From a candidate division WWE3 bacterium RIFCSPHIGHO2_02_FULL_38_14 (GTDB taxonomy: Bacteria; Patescibacteriota; WWE3; UBA101185; UBA10185): a DNA stretch of 32,331 nucleotides. A model generated the notes under the pieces. The model was not told where the DNA came from. It searched no databases and saw only the letters and a program-made list of their open reading frames with translations. The position numbers and the translations under genes are program-made. Numbering within the stretch: position 1 is the first letter of the stretch; each line of letters starts with the position of its first letter. Location of the stretch: NCBI GenBank assembly GCA_001772865.1, contig MEVD01000007.1:1-32331 (forward strand), given 5' to 3'. Below are positions 23,974-31,092 of this stretch, piece by piece.

Positions 23974-24891
23974 TCAATTCTGAAAGCTCTCTGCAATTTT
24001 AATAAACTCCCGCTCTGCATGTAATATTGCATTTACATTAACTGCATTTTCCAATCGCAGTTCCATGCCAACCGAATCCATTTCTCCCTTATCGCCTTTT
24101 GCTGTTTTTGTGATGCCAGTAAAAAAGTTTACTGCGTAGTTTTTTATTTCTTTTTTTCCACTTTTAATTATTAATATTAAAAAACTCTGATTGTTAATAA
24201 TTACTATCTGCTCGCCTGAAGGCAGAACTTTTTCAACAAATTTATATTCAGAATCTCTGGAATCCTGCATATTTAACTTACCGGTAAGATCCAACAATCT
24301 AACTATGTTCTGATAGTGTTCGTGTAGTTCTTCTTCGTGACCAATATTATTTGCTTGTTCCGATACCCTTGTTCCGGGAAAAAGGAGTGTTGCGGGACTT
24401 CCAATGTATCCACCCGAACCGTCGTACGATTCATGATCCTGCTGTATCTGCGTATGAAGTTTTTTCATTTGTTCATCTGTTATACCTAAAGAATCTTTCA
24501 TCAATTTAATTCTATTGAGACCGAAATTTGATGCATATAGTTCATCGGCTCTAATAATTCTTAGGGCTTCATGAATAGTCATTCCATATCTGGTTTCAAC
24601 TTCTCTGATTTTGTTAATATTCATTGCGTCCAGGGAACCTTTTTGTTCTTCTAGAACTGCTCTAGCCTTGTTGTATAATTCGTCGGTTTCTTCGCCCATT
24701 ATTACTCTGCTATCGCCATGGCCGGTTTCGTGCAAAAACGTATAAATTCCATTTAACTTATTTAAGTCTTTTCCTAAATGGATCGCGTTTTCTTCTAAGT
24801 CCAAAAATGATTTGCCAGTAGCTCCCTTGGAACCCTCATTAACAGTTACATAAGTGCTAATTGAGCCGGATTGAGCCGGGAACGAATTCAT
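23974..24891 (-). CDS. Protein with HExxH metalloprotease-like motif, probably the 3' part of a split gene
   Basis: 305 residues. TFLHETGHGDSRV (near residue 55) carries HExxH as in zinc peptidases; a downstream acidic ligand is plausible in RADELYASNFG but not certain. The second half (GEQIVIINNQSFLILIIKSGK) is beta-rich. There is no signal peptide and the ATG has no Shine-Dalgarno. The frame is open upstream of the ATG (LFVLMNSFPAQSGS) and overlaps the 159-aa gene by 35 bases. A single frameshift near 24915 would join them into one protein of about 460 residues. Confidence 0.6.
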   Translation of the reverse strand: MNSFPAQSGSISTYVTVNEGSKGATGKSFLDLEENAIHLGKDLNKLNGIYTFLHETGHGDSRVIMGEETDELYNKARAVLEEQKGSLDAMNINKIREVETRYGMTIHEALRIIRADELYASNFGLNRIKLMKDSLGITDEQMKKLHTQIQQDHESYDGSGGYIGSPATLLFPGTRVSEQANNIGHEEELHEHYQNIVRLLDLTGKLNMQDSRDSEYKFVEKVLPSGEQIVIINNQSFLILIIKSGKKEIKNYAVNFFTGITKTAKGDKGEMDSVGMELRLENAVNVNAILHAEREFIKIAESFQN

Positions 24892-25336
24892 TAATACAAA
24901 AAGCTGTGGGTTCTTTGTTACCGCTCAATACAATTTTCTTAACATAATACACGGTGCTTCTGTGTCCCTTGTAAAATGGGGATTTTTGATCTCTAGCCTT
25001 TTTCTCTATAGTTTTAGCTTCGTCATATTCTAAAACTACATCAATGTTCATGTTGGGATTATCACCCATTTTTGACCTTAAATGGTAGTGTATTTTGCCT
25101 TCTGCGTCTGTAACTTTGTATGCCTCACCATGCCAAAATCCGGTAAGATCCTTTTCAAATCCCTCAGCATTTCCTGCCTCATTATTTATTGCTACAGCCT
25201 GTCTACCGGCTATTAACTCATCAAGATTGTAACCGACGGCATCTTTATTGCTTTCATATTTTACTTTTATATAAGAAAACTCTCCCCCTTCGGAAAAGTC
25301 TGTAAATTGTTCGGGAAATTCGGATTTTTTGTTCAT
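24857..25336 (-). CDS. Hypothetical protein, probable 5' part of the HExxH protein gene
   Basis: 159 residues, no family recognised. It contains GFWHGEAYKVTDAEGKIHYH and a STVYYVKKIVLSGNKEP strand, after which the frame changes character (TAFCINEFVPGSIRLN). If translation shifted +1 at the CCC-A in GAA-CCC-ACA, the reading would continue QLFVLMNSFPAQSGS, i.e. straight into the HExxH protein. So this is either a separate overlapping gene, a frameshifted pseudogene or a programmed frameshift site. Confidence 0.5.
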   Translation of the reverse strand: MNKKSEFPEQFTDFSEGGEFSYIKVKYESNKDAVGYNLDELIAGRQAVAINNEAGNAEGFEKDLTGFWHGEAYKVTDAEGKIHYHLRSKMGDNPNMNIDVVLEYDEAKTIEKKARDQKSPFYKGHRSTVYYVKKIVLSGNKEPTAFCINEFVPGSIRLN

Positions 25337-25376
25337 ATTGACGATATTTTATCAAATTGGCATGTTTTATTGAGGT

Positions 25377-25407
25377 GCCGCCCAACAGTAGTTGATTGTT
25401 GAGCGGC
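25377..25407 (-). terminator. Strong 3' hairpin after the 25722 gene
   Basis: An 11-bp stem with one G-U pair (minus strand GCCGCTCAACA and TGTTGGGCGGC) and a 9-base loop, 25 bases after the stop codon. No T run follows, so it may be a Rho-type or processing hairpin rather than a classic intrinsic terminator. Confidence 0.5.
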
Positions 25408-25431
25408 ATATTCGGTTGTGGAATTAGCAGG

Positions 25432-25722
25432 TTAGCGGAAAAGCAGCGCTCGCGCTAATTTGTGTGCCCATGAAGCAGATTCCAACCTTTTTCCTTCTTC
25501 TTTGGCTTCCTCATTGCTGTAGTATGCGGCAGTCACTACAGCAAATGTTGCGTAGAGTATGAGGAAGGTCAGGAAAAAGGGTTCTAAGCTAACTCTCCAC
25601 GTTCTGGTCTCAGAGAGACTATTCCAGAACGTCAAGAGAAAACCAGGGATTCCGAGGATGGATAACCCATTGGCCAGGATTCTGGCCACGTCATCCCGGA
25701 TTGTACGCGTATCATTTTTCAT
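25432..25722 (-). CDS. Small two-helix membrane protein
   Basis: 96 residues. Two hydrophobic segments (about 15-35 and 45-66) with a short external loop, then a charged helical tail. No family recognised. ATG 25722 has GGGAGG 7 bases upstream; the GTG at 25728 would have it only 1 base away, so the ATG is chosen. Codon use is GC-richer than the neighbours. It is a single-gene unit with promoter, SD and 3' hairpin. Confidence 0.65.
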   Translation of the reverse strand: MKNDTRTIRDDVARILANGLSILGIPGFLLTFWNSLSETRTWRVSLEPFFLTFLILYATFAVVTAAYYSNEEAKEEGKRLESASWAHKLARALLFR

Positions 25723-25747
25723 ATTCACGCCTCCCGAGAAGATATTG

Positions 25748-25782
25748 CCCTATAGTATAATTTATAAAGGTGTTTCTGTAAA
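25748..25782 (-). promoter_or_regulatory. Promoter of the 25722 gene
   Basis: On the minus strand: TTTACA (25782-25777), a 17-base spacer and TATACT (25759-25754). CTATAGGG (25755-25748) covers the end of the -10 box and the start region. The leader is about 25 bases and holds GGGAGG. Confidence 0.55.
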
Positions 25783-25839
25783 CGATTATTTAATAAAAAT
25801 AATTTTGATCTTGATGATAAATAACCCAATAATATCTGC

Positions 25840-25845
25840 TATAAT
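25840..25845 (+). promoter_or_regulatory. Extended -10 promoter of the ncRNA candidate
   Basis: TGCTATAAT (25837-25845) is an extended -10 element. No good -35 box is found. Transcription would begin near 25852, at the first base of the closing stem of the RNA. Confidence 0.5.
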
Positions 25846-25851
25846 TCTTGC

Positions 25852-25997
25852 AAAGGTTAGTTGCGAAGAGTTGAAATAAGGGAAAGTTTGACCGGTTTAC
25901 TCCCCCGTGGCCGGTCACTCTAGACGGCAGGAGTATCCGCCCCCGGTACCTGCCGCCAAATTCCCGTCGCTCGCGCAACTAGCCTTTCGCTTTTTTT
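25852..25997 (+). ncRNA. Candidate structured ncRNA with two C-rich hairpin loops
   Basis: About 146 bases with no coding potential. A 14-bp closing stem (25852-25865 with 25974-25987, one G-U) brackets the molecule. Inside, GGGAA (25880-25884) pairs with TTCCC (25961-25965), and TTTG (25887-25890) with CAAA (25957-25960). Two hairpins follow: GACCGG/CCGGTC (25890-25895, 25911-25916) with loop TTTACTCCCCCGTGG, and CGGCAGG/CCTGCCG (25925-25931, 25949-25955) with loop AGTATCCGCCCCCGGTA. A T7 run follows the closing stem after CGC, so the stem can also act as terminator. It does not show the marks of tmRNA, RNase P RNA or SRP RNA. Confidence 0.65.
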
Positions 25998-26056
25998 ATA
26001 CTTTAATTTACACTCCCAGCTTAAAATGATACTATCTGACCTAGGATTTGCTTAGT

Positions 26057-26146
26057 TATGCCAACGATACGGCTGAGCCGTGCGGTTGGTTCCGTTTGCA
26101 CTATGCTAATGATGCGACTTCGTCGCGCGTTGATCCCACTCCGATA
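26057..26146 (+). repeat. Two tandem 45-base hairpin units with covarying stems
   Basis: Unit A (26057-26101) and unit B (26102-26146) align from TATGCYAAYGATRCGRCT onward. The inner stems are ACGGC-TGA-GCCGT in A and GCGAC-TTC-GTCGC in B, i.e. paired changes that keep the helix. Both have the same GAT/GCG internal loop and an outer CAAC/GTTG or TAAT/GTTG stem. The tRNA-Met gene starts one base after unit B, and its 5' end (TACGCCAACG) resembles the unit start. Confidence 0.6.
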
Positions 26147-26147
26147 C

Positions 26148-26223
26148 GCCAACGTAGCTCAGGGGTTAGAGCGGGCGTTTCATAAGCGCTAGGTCGGTGG
26201 TCCGAGTCCACCCGTTGGCACCA
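26148..26223 (+). tRNA. tRNA-Met (elongator; anticodon CAU), CCA encoded
   Basis: The acceptor GCCAACG pairs perfectly with CGTTGGC. The D stem is GCTC/GAGC, the anticodon loop TTCATAA, and the T stem GGTGG/CCACC. The first pair is G-C and the anticodon stem lacks three G-C pairs, so it is not an initiator. The GTAGCTCAG D-arm context resembles elongator tRNA-Met; tRNA-Ile2 (lysidine-modified CAU) cannot be excluded. The T loop is TCCGAGT, with C where the nearly universal U55 should be. Confidence 0.92.
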
Positions 26224-26263
26224 TAACACTAGGCGCGTAAAATTTACCGCCAAGTGTTCAATA

Positions 26264-26293
26264 TTGATTGCCGGCAGGTAAAAATTGTATAAT
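26264..26293 (+). promoter_or_regulatory. Promoter of trpS
   Basis: TTGATT (26264-26269), an 18-base spacer and a perfect TATAAT (26288-26293). The start near 26300 leaves a leader of about 305 bases before trpS. Confidence 0.6.
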
Positions 26294-26299
26294 GCAATG

Positions 26300-26605
26300 C
26301 GTGTTCTAAGATATGCCCGAAAGCCTTGATATATGATTCAATATTTATTGAATATTAAAACTTTTATATACCTCTTTCGTGAAACCGTTTGGTGGCGTTA
26401 GTCGCCAAAACTGGAATTTCCCAATTTAAGCTTTGTTTGCTGGGCAGGTTACTGCTCACTTACACTCTCAAAGTAAATCTGTTAAATTAGTTATAGTGTC
26501 TTATAAACCTATAAGAACTGAAAGGATAAAAGTAATAGTTTGCGGCGGAAAAGATTGCGGCATAGCAAGAACATCTTAATGTTACAGACTAATTAATACA
26601 CACTC
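26300..26605 (+). promoter_or_regulatory. Long structured leader of trpS
   Basis: This 306-base stretch has no long gene. It holds a perfect 8-bp palindrome ATTCAATA-TT-TATTGAAT (26336-26353) and a hairpin GTTT-(GG)-TGGCG-TTAGT-CGCCA-AAAC (26387-26411). A 27-codon frame from GTG 26496 to TAA 26579 encodes KVIVCGGKDCGIARTS at its end; the frame contains no Trp codon. No T-box sequence (AGGGTGG...ACCGCG) is present. A regulatory leader is possible but unproven. Confidence 0.35.
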
Positions 26606-27607
26606 ATGAAAAAAAGAATATTAACCGGAGATAATCCTACAGGAAAACTTCATTTAGGCCACTATGTGGGTTCGCTGGAAAACCGCGTAAAACTTCAAAA
26701 CGATTATAAAACCTTTATTATTTTGGCGGATATGCATGCTTTCGCCTACCCGAAATATATTTCCAACCCGGAAGTAGTAAGTGATTCTATTTTGGAAGTT
26801 CTCATGGACAACCTTGCAGTAGGGCTTGAACCCAAAAAAGTTACATTTTTCGCGGAGTCTGGGATACCGGAAATTTATGAACTGGGAATTATTTTCAGCA
26901 TGTTGGTTACTCACAACCGAGCACTTAGAAACCCAACCATAAAAGATGAAATTCGCGAAAAGAGTATGGGCGACAATTACTCGCTAGGTTTTATTAATTT
27001 TCCCATTCTTCAGGCTGCGGACATTTTATGTGTACAGGCTGACCTGGTGCCGGTGGGAGAAGATCAGCTTCCGCATCTGGAACAGACAAATGAAATAGTG
27101 AGGAGATTTAACCAGCTGTATGGAAAAACTTTAAAGGAAATAGAAGGTATGGTGGGCAGGGTAAGAAGGCTCGTGGGAACCGACGGAAATACCAAAATGA
27201 CCAAATCACTAGATAATTGTATTTACTTAGGCGACTCGGAGGAGGAATTGAAAAGAAAAGTAATGTCTATGTTTACCGATCCGAATAGAGTTCATTCTAC
27301 GGATCCGGGAAAAGTAGAAGGCAATCCGGTATTTGTTTACCACGAAAACTTTAATTCAAACAAACAAGAAGTTGAGGACTTGAAAAACAGATATATGAAA
27401 GGACAAGTCGGAGATGTTGAAGTTAAAGAGAAACTGTTTAAGGCACTGAACGAATTTTTGACTCCGATCAGAGAAAAACGCGTTTATTATGAAAACCACA
27501 AAGACGAGGTTAAAGACATATTGGCTTTAGGAGTGAAAAAAACCGGGGAAGAAGCCGCGAAAACTTTGGAAGTTATCAAACAAAGGATGAAACTGCCAAG
27601 ATTTTAA
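26606..27607 (+). CDS. trpS: Tryptophan--tRNA ligase
   Basis: 333 residues, class Ic synthetase charging tRNA-Trp in the cytosol. The start ILTGDNPTGKLHLGHYVGS carries the HIGH-type motif, and GNTKMTKSLDN near residue 195 is the KMSKS loop. NFPILQAADILCVQADLVPVGEDQ is the Trp-recognition region. Length is normal. No Shine-Dalgarno is visible before the ATG. It sits behind a long leader with its own promoter, which could reflect regulation. Confidence 0.97.
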   Translation: MKKRILTGDNPTGKLHLGHYVGSLENRVKLQNDYKTFIILADMHAFAYPKYISNPEVVSDSILEVLMDNLAVGLEPKKVTFFAESGIPEIYELGIIFSMLVTHNRALRNPTIKDEIREKSMGDNYSLGFINFPILQAADILCVQADLVPVGEDQLPHLEQTNEIVRRFNQLYGKTLKEIEGMVGRVRRLVGTDGNTKMTKSLDNCIYLGDSEEELKRKVMSMFTDPNRVHSTDPGKVEGNPVFVYHENFNSNKQEVEDLKNRYMKGQVGDVEVKEKLFKALNEFLTPIREKRVYYENHKDEVKDILALGVKKTGEEAAKTLEVIKQRMKLPRF

Positions 27608-27609
27608 TG

Positions 27610-27615
27610 TATAAT
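27610..27615 (+). promoter_or_regulatory. -10 box of ftsH
   Basis: TATAAT starts 3 bases after the trpS stop codon. The implied start near 27622 gives a 35-base leader before ATG 27657. The -35 would lie in the end of trpS and is not clear. Confidence 0.45.
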
Positions 27616-27656
27616 TTCCCGTGTTGCGAGTTAAGTTGTAATTGCGTGCAGATAAT

Positions 27657-30600
27657 ATGATTTTATTTAATCAAAATAACCAGAATAATCAGAAAGACGA
27701 CGAGAAGGAGAAAGCCGGCCAAAAAGAAATGCCTAAACACGGAAAACCCGGTTCCGCGATGAATAAAAAGATCAGCAGATCTCCTATAAATCCTCAGAAA
27801 ATGTTTAAGCAGGCAAAAAATCCCCAAAGCATATTCAACAATATATTCTTTTACATATTTCTGATGTTGTTTGCCTACATTATTTTCAGTTCTTTTTTTC
27901 AGAATAATATAGGAACTGATAAAAAACCTATTTCCGATCTGGTCCAGCTTATTAATGAGGACAAGGTGCAGAATATAACTGTTGCAGGCGATTCCATTGA
28001 AGTACAACTTAAAGACGGTTCGGAATTTACAACCGAAAAAGAAACTTCTATCAGCTTTGACGATATTTTGAGCAATAACAATGTGGACAGGAGCAAAATC
28101 GCAGGCGAGATAAAAGTGGAGCACAGAGTAGGCCTGGAGGATATTTTGTCGCCTATCTTGATGATCGGGCTGCCGCTTCTATTAATCTATTTTATTTTTA
28201 GGCAGATGAGAGGTGCAAGCAGCGACATATTTTCTTTCGGCAAGTCGCGCGCCAAGCTGTTTAACAAAGGAATGTCCAAGATTAACTTTCAGGATGTTGC
28301 CGGAAATGAAGAAGCCAAAACCGAAATGATGGAGATAGTGGACTTTTTAAAGAATCCCGAAAAGTACAGAAAACTTGGAGCCCGAACACCCAAAGGTATT
28401 TTGCTAGTTGGTCCTTCAGGGGTAGGCAAAACGTTACTGGCAAAGGCAATCGCCGGAGAAGCTGAAGTGCCGTTTTTCAGTGTTGCAGGAAGCGAATTTA
28501 TGGAAATGCTGGTGGGGGTAGGTTCTGCAAGAGTTAGGGATTTGTTTTTGATGGCTAAAGAAAGCCAGCCGAGCATGATATTTATAGATGAAATTGACGC
28601 GATAGGAAGGCAGCGGGGTATGGGAATAGGCGGAGGGCACGACGAAAGGGAGCAGACGTTAAATCAGATTTTAATCGAGATGGACGGATTTGATGTTAGA
28701 ACGGATGTGATTGTAGTGGCGGCATCGGTTACAGGCGAAACTCCGGTTATGATAAGAAAAAACGGGATGGTTAGTTTAAAACCCATTTCGGAAGTAATAG
28801 ATAGTTATTTTGAATCATTTGAAGAGGGAGAAGAAAAACCATCGTCTGATTTGGAAGCGTTGTCTTACAAGCAAAATGGAACATCAATTGTTTCCAAGTT
28901 TACAAGTGTCAGAGGTGTATTCAGACATAAGGTTAATGAAATATATGAAATAAATTACATCGGTGGAAAGGTGAGAACTACTGGCAATCACTCAGTTTTT
29001 ATTTGGAGTGGCAATGCAGTTGTCGCAAGACCGGTGTCTACTCTTAAAAAGGGTGACGTACTGGTAGACATTACTCCTAAAAAGTTTGATGATTTAGAAA
29101 ACGATAACGATGTTACTCTTTTTGAACGCTATATTAGAACATATCCGGAAAATAAGGAACTTACGCAAAGATATGAATATGTTATGGCTAACAAGGGAAT
29201 AATTTCTCAAGAGAAGCTCGCCGAAGAAACAGGGTTTGCACAGACTACGATATCGTTATGGCATAGAGGAATTAACATTCCCAGAGGGTTAAGCAGAAAT
29301 TATTATTTTGATGTTATTGATGAAGATATAAAAATTACACCTGATCTAATGCGGTTATTTGGATATTACACGGCCGAAGGATATGCAAGAAAAGAAATAG
29401 ATTTTTGTTTTAATGAAAAAGAGGAAGAATATCTTGAAGATGTGCGAAAGTTAATGCTTGATAATTTTGGCCTATTGCCTCAAATGGAAAGAAGATCAAC
29501 TAAAAATGCCGTTAATCTTATTTATCAATCTAAACCTATCGCGAACGTATTCAAAACCTATTGCGGATCCGGTTCAAAGAACAAACATGTACCTGAATTC
29601 TTATTCGAGGCCCCGTTTATTTACTATAAGGAATATTTAAAAGGGGTAGCTCGGGGAGATGGCCACATTGATAAAAAAGGAAGACTTGCGGTTACATCAG
29701 TGAGTAGGAGGTTGGTAACTGAGTTATTGTGGTTGAGCAGGATTCATGGTGTAAAAGCTTCGGTATCCAGTTTTGCGACTTTAGAAGGCAGGAGAATATC
29801 AGGCGGAAAGCCGTTACATTCTTCTATTGCATATAGAATACAATTTGGTAAATATTATAATCTTCTAAGCGATGAGGACAGAAAATATATTAAATACTCA
29901 ATAAAAAAGCCGGTTATAAAAAGTATAGAAAAACTTCCTTATGACGGGTATGTTTATGATTTCTGCGGTTGTGAAAATGAAGCATTCTTCATTGGTAATA
30001 GCCCTGTTTTAGGTCACAATACAAACAGACCAGATATGTTAGATCCCGCATTAATCCGCGCCGGAAGGTTTGACAGAAAAATTACCATTCCTTTGCCTGA
30101 TTTAAAAGACAGAGAAGAAATAATTAAAATTCATATGCGCGGAAAGCCGTTTTTGAAGGATGTCGATATTACCAAGATTGCTAAAAAGACGGTTGGGTTC
30201 AGCGGAGCCGATATTGAGAACATGTTAAATGAGGCGGCCATACTGGCAGCACGTGTAGGCAGGGTGGAAATATCCGCAGAGGATGTAGATGAAGCGTCAC
30301 TGAAAGTGACAATGGGTTCCGAGAGAAAAACTTTGCAGTCGGAACAGGAAAGGAAAATAACTTCATATCATGAGTCCGGGCACGCTTTGGTTGCCACTTA
30401 TGTTCCGGAAATGGATCCTGTGAATAGAGTTTCAATAGTTGCCAGAGGCGGTTCGCTTGGTCATACAAGCTTTCCTCCCGAAAGAGACCGATACAATGAA
30501 ACTAAAACCAGGCTCCTTTCGCTGATTAGCACAATGCTTGGAGGTCGCGCAGCCGAAGAAATAGTTTTTAACGAACTAACCGTAGGTGCGGCTGACGATA

Positions 30601-31043
30601 TTGAAAGAGCGACAAAATTAACCAGAAAAATGGTAACGGAATTTGGTATGAGCTCTTTGGGTCCAATATCATACAACGGCAAAGATAATAATTTTTGGCT
30701 GGCGAGAGAACTGGGCGAAACGCCTTCATACAGCCAGGAAATGGCTGCTAAAATTGATGCAGAAGTAAAGAGAATAATTGACGAATGTTACTCCAGGGCG
30801 AAAAGTATTTTAAATGAGCACAGAGAAAAATTAAACAGCGTTTCGGAAGTTTTGTTGCAGAAGGAGACTTTGGATGGAGATGAATTCCTTCAGCTGGTAA
30901 AAGGTGGAGGGAAAGATGGAGAAAGGAAAGAAGTGGATAAGCATGAGGAGAGAATGAAAGCGGAGGAAAATGATAAAAAGCCAGAAGTAGAAAAAGAAGA
31001 AAAGAAAGAAAATGAAAAGGAAGTTTTCAGTCTGAGCAGTTAA
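27657..31043 (+). CDS. ftsH: ATP-dependent zinc metalloprotease FtsH with in-frame intein
   Basis: 1128 residues as translated from ATG 27657 (TTG 27642 is an alternative); about 696 after removal of the intein (28725-30020). Membrane-bound AAA+ protease that degrades unassembled membrane proteins and regulators. An Asn/Gln/Lys-rich N-terminus precedes two transmembrane helices (about residues 60-80 and 165-185). Next come Walker A GPSGVGKT (near 252), Walker B SMIFIDEID, the SRH TNRPDMLDPALIRAGRFDR after the intein, and zinc site HESGH (near 905) with DIERAT downstream. The acidic, Lys/Glu-rich tail is typical. The intein splits the sensor-1 segment VVAA|TNRPD, so the unspliced protein should be inactive. 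Confidence 0.96.
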   Translation: MILFNQNNQNNQKDDEKEKAGQKEMPKHGKPGSAMNKKISRSPINPQKMFKQAKNPQSIFNNIFFYIFLMLFAYIIFSSFFQNNIGTDKKPISDLVQLINEDKVQNITVAGDSIEVQLKDGSEFTTEKETSISFDDILSNNNVDRSKIAGEIKVEHRVGLEDILSPILMIGLPLLLIYFIFRQMRGASSDIFSFGKSRAKLFNKGMSKINFQDVAGNEEAKTEMMEIVDFLKNPEKYRKLGARTPKGILLVGPSGVGKTLLAKAIAGEAEVPFFSVAGSEFMEMLVGVGSARVRDLFLMAKESQPSMIFIDEIDAIGRQRGMGIGGGHDEREQTLNQILIEMDGFDVRTDVIVVAASVTGETPVMIRKNGMVSLKPISEVIDSYFESFEEGEEKPSSDLEALSYKQNGTSIVSKFTSVRGVFRHKVNEIYEINYIGGKVRTTGNHSVFIWSGNAVVARPVSTLKKGDVLVDITPKKFDDLENDNDVTLFERYIRTYPENKELTQRYEYVMANKGIISQEKLAEETGFAQTTISLWHRGINIPRGLSRNYYFDVIDEDIKITPDLMRLFGYYTAEGYARKEIDFCFNEKEEEYLEDVRKLMLDNFGLLPQMERRSTKNAVNLIYQSKPIANVFKTYCGSGSKNKHVPEFLFEAPFIYYKEYLKGVARGDGHIDKKGRLAVTSVSRRLVTELLWLSRIHGVKASVSSFATLEGRRISGGKPLHSSIAYRIQFGKYYNLLSDEDRKYIKYSIKKPVIKSIEKLPYDGYVYDFCGCENEAFFIGNSPVLGHNTNRPDMLDPALIRAGRFDRKITIPLPDLKDREEIIKIHMRGKPFLKDVDITKIAKKTVGFSGADIENMLNEAAILAARVGRVEISAEDVDEASLKVTMGSERKTLQSEQERKITSYHESGHALVATYVPEMDPVNRVSIVARGGSLGHTSFPPERDRYNETKTRLLSLISTMLGGRAAEEIVFNELTVGAADDIERATKLTRKMVTEFGMSSLGPISYNGKDNNFWLARELGETPSYSQEMAAKIDAEVKRIIDECYSRAKSILNEHREKLNSVSEVLLQKETLDGDEFLQLVKGGGKDGERKEVDKHEERMKAEENDKKPEVEKEEKKENEKEVFSLSS
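28725..30020 (+). mobile_element. Intein with LAGLIDADG homing endonuclease, inserted in ftsH
   Basis: 432 codons in frame. It begins with Ser1 (SVTGETPV, block A) and ends SPVLGHN (block G, penultimate His, terminal Asn), followed by Thr as +1 residue. Joining the flanks gives VIVVAA-TNRPDMLDPA, the normal FtsH sequence. Block B is TTGNHSVFI. The endonuclease core has two LAGLIDADG helices, LFGYYTAEGY (near intein residue 210) and YLKGVARGDGHI (near 304). A helix-turn-helix-like insert, SQEKLAEETGFAQTTISLW, lies before them. All key splicing residues are present, so both splicing and homing may be active. Confidence 0.93.
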
Positions 31044-31092
31044 TTTGTATTTATCGTACTTAACTCTTATTTAGCCATTGAAGTTCTAAAAA

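Noticed and set aside
25852-25997. ncRNA as tmRNA, RNase P RNA, SRP RNA or 6S RNA
   Set aside because: It is too short for tmRNA or RNase P and lacks their conserved cores. The SRP GGAA-loop helix is absent, and two side-by-side hairpins do not fit the single long 6S hairpin.
26300-26605. T-box riboswitch controlling trpS
   Set aside because: The conserved T-box sequence and the antiterminator/terminator pair are not found, and no Trp leader codons occur in the mini-frame.
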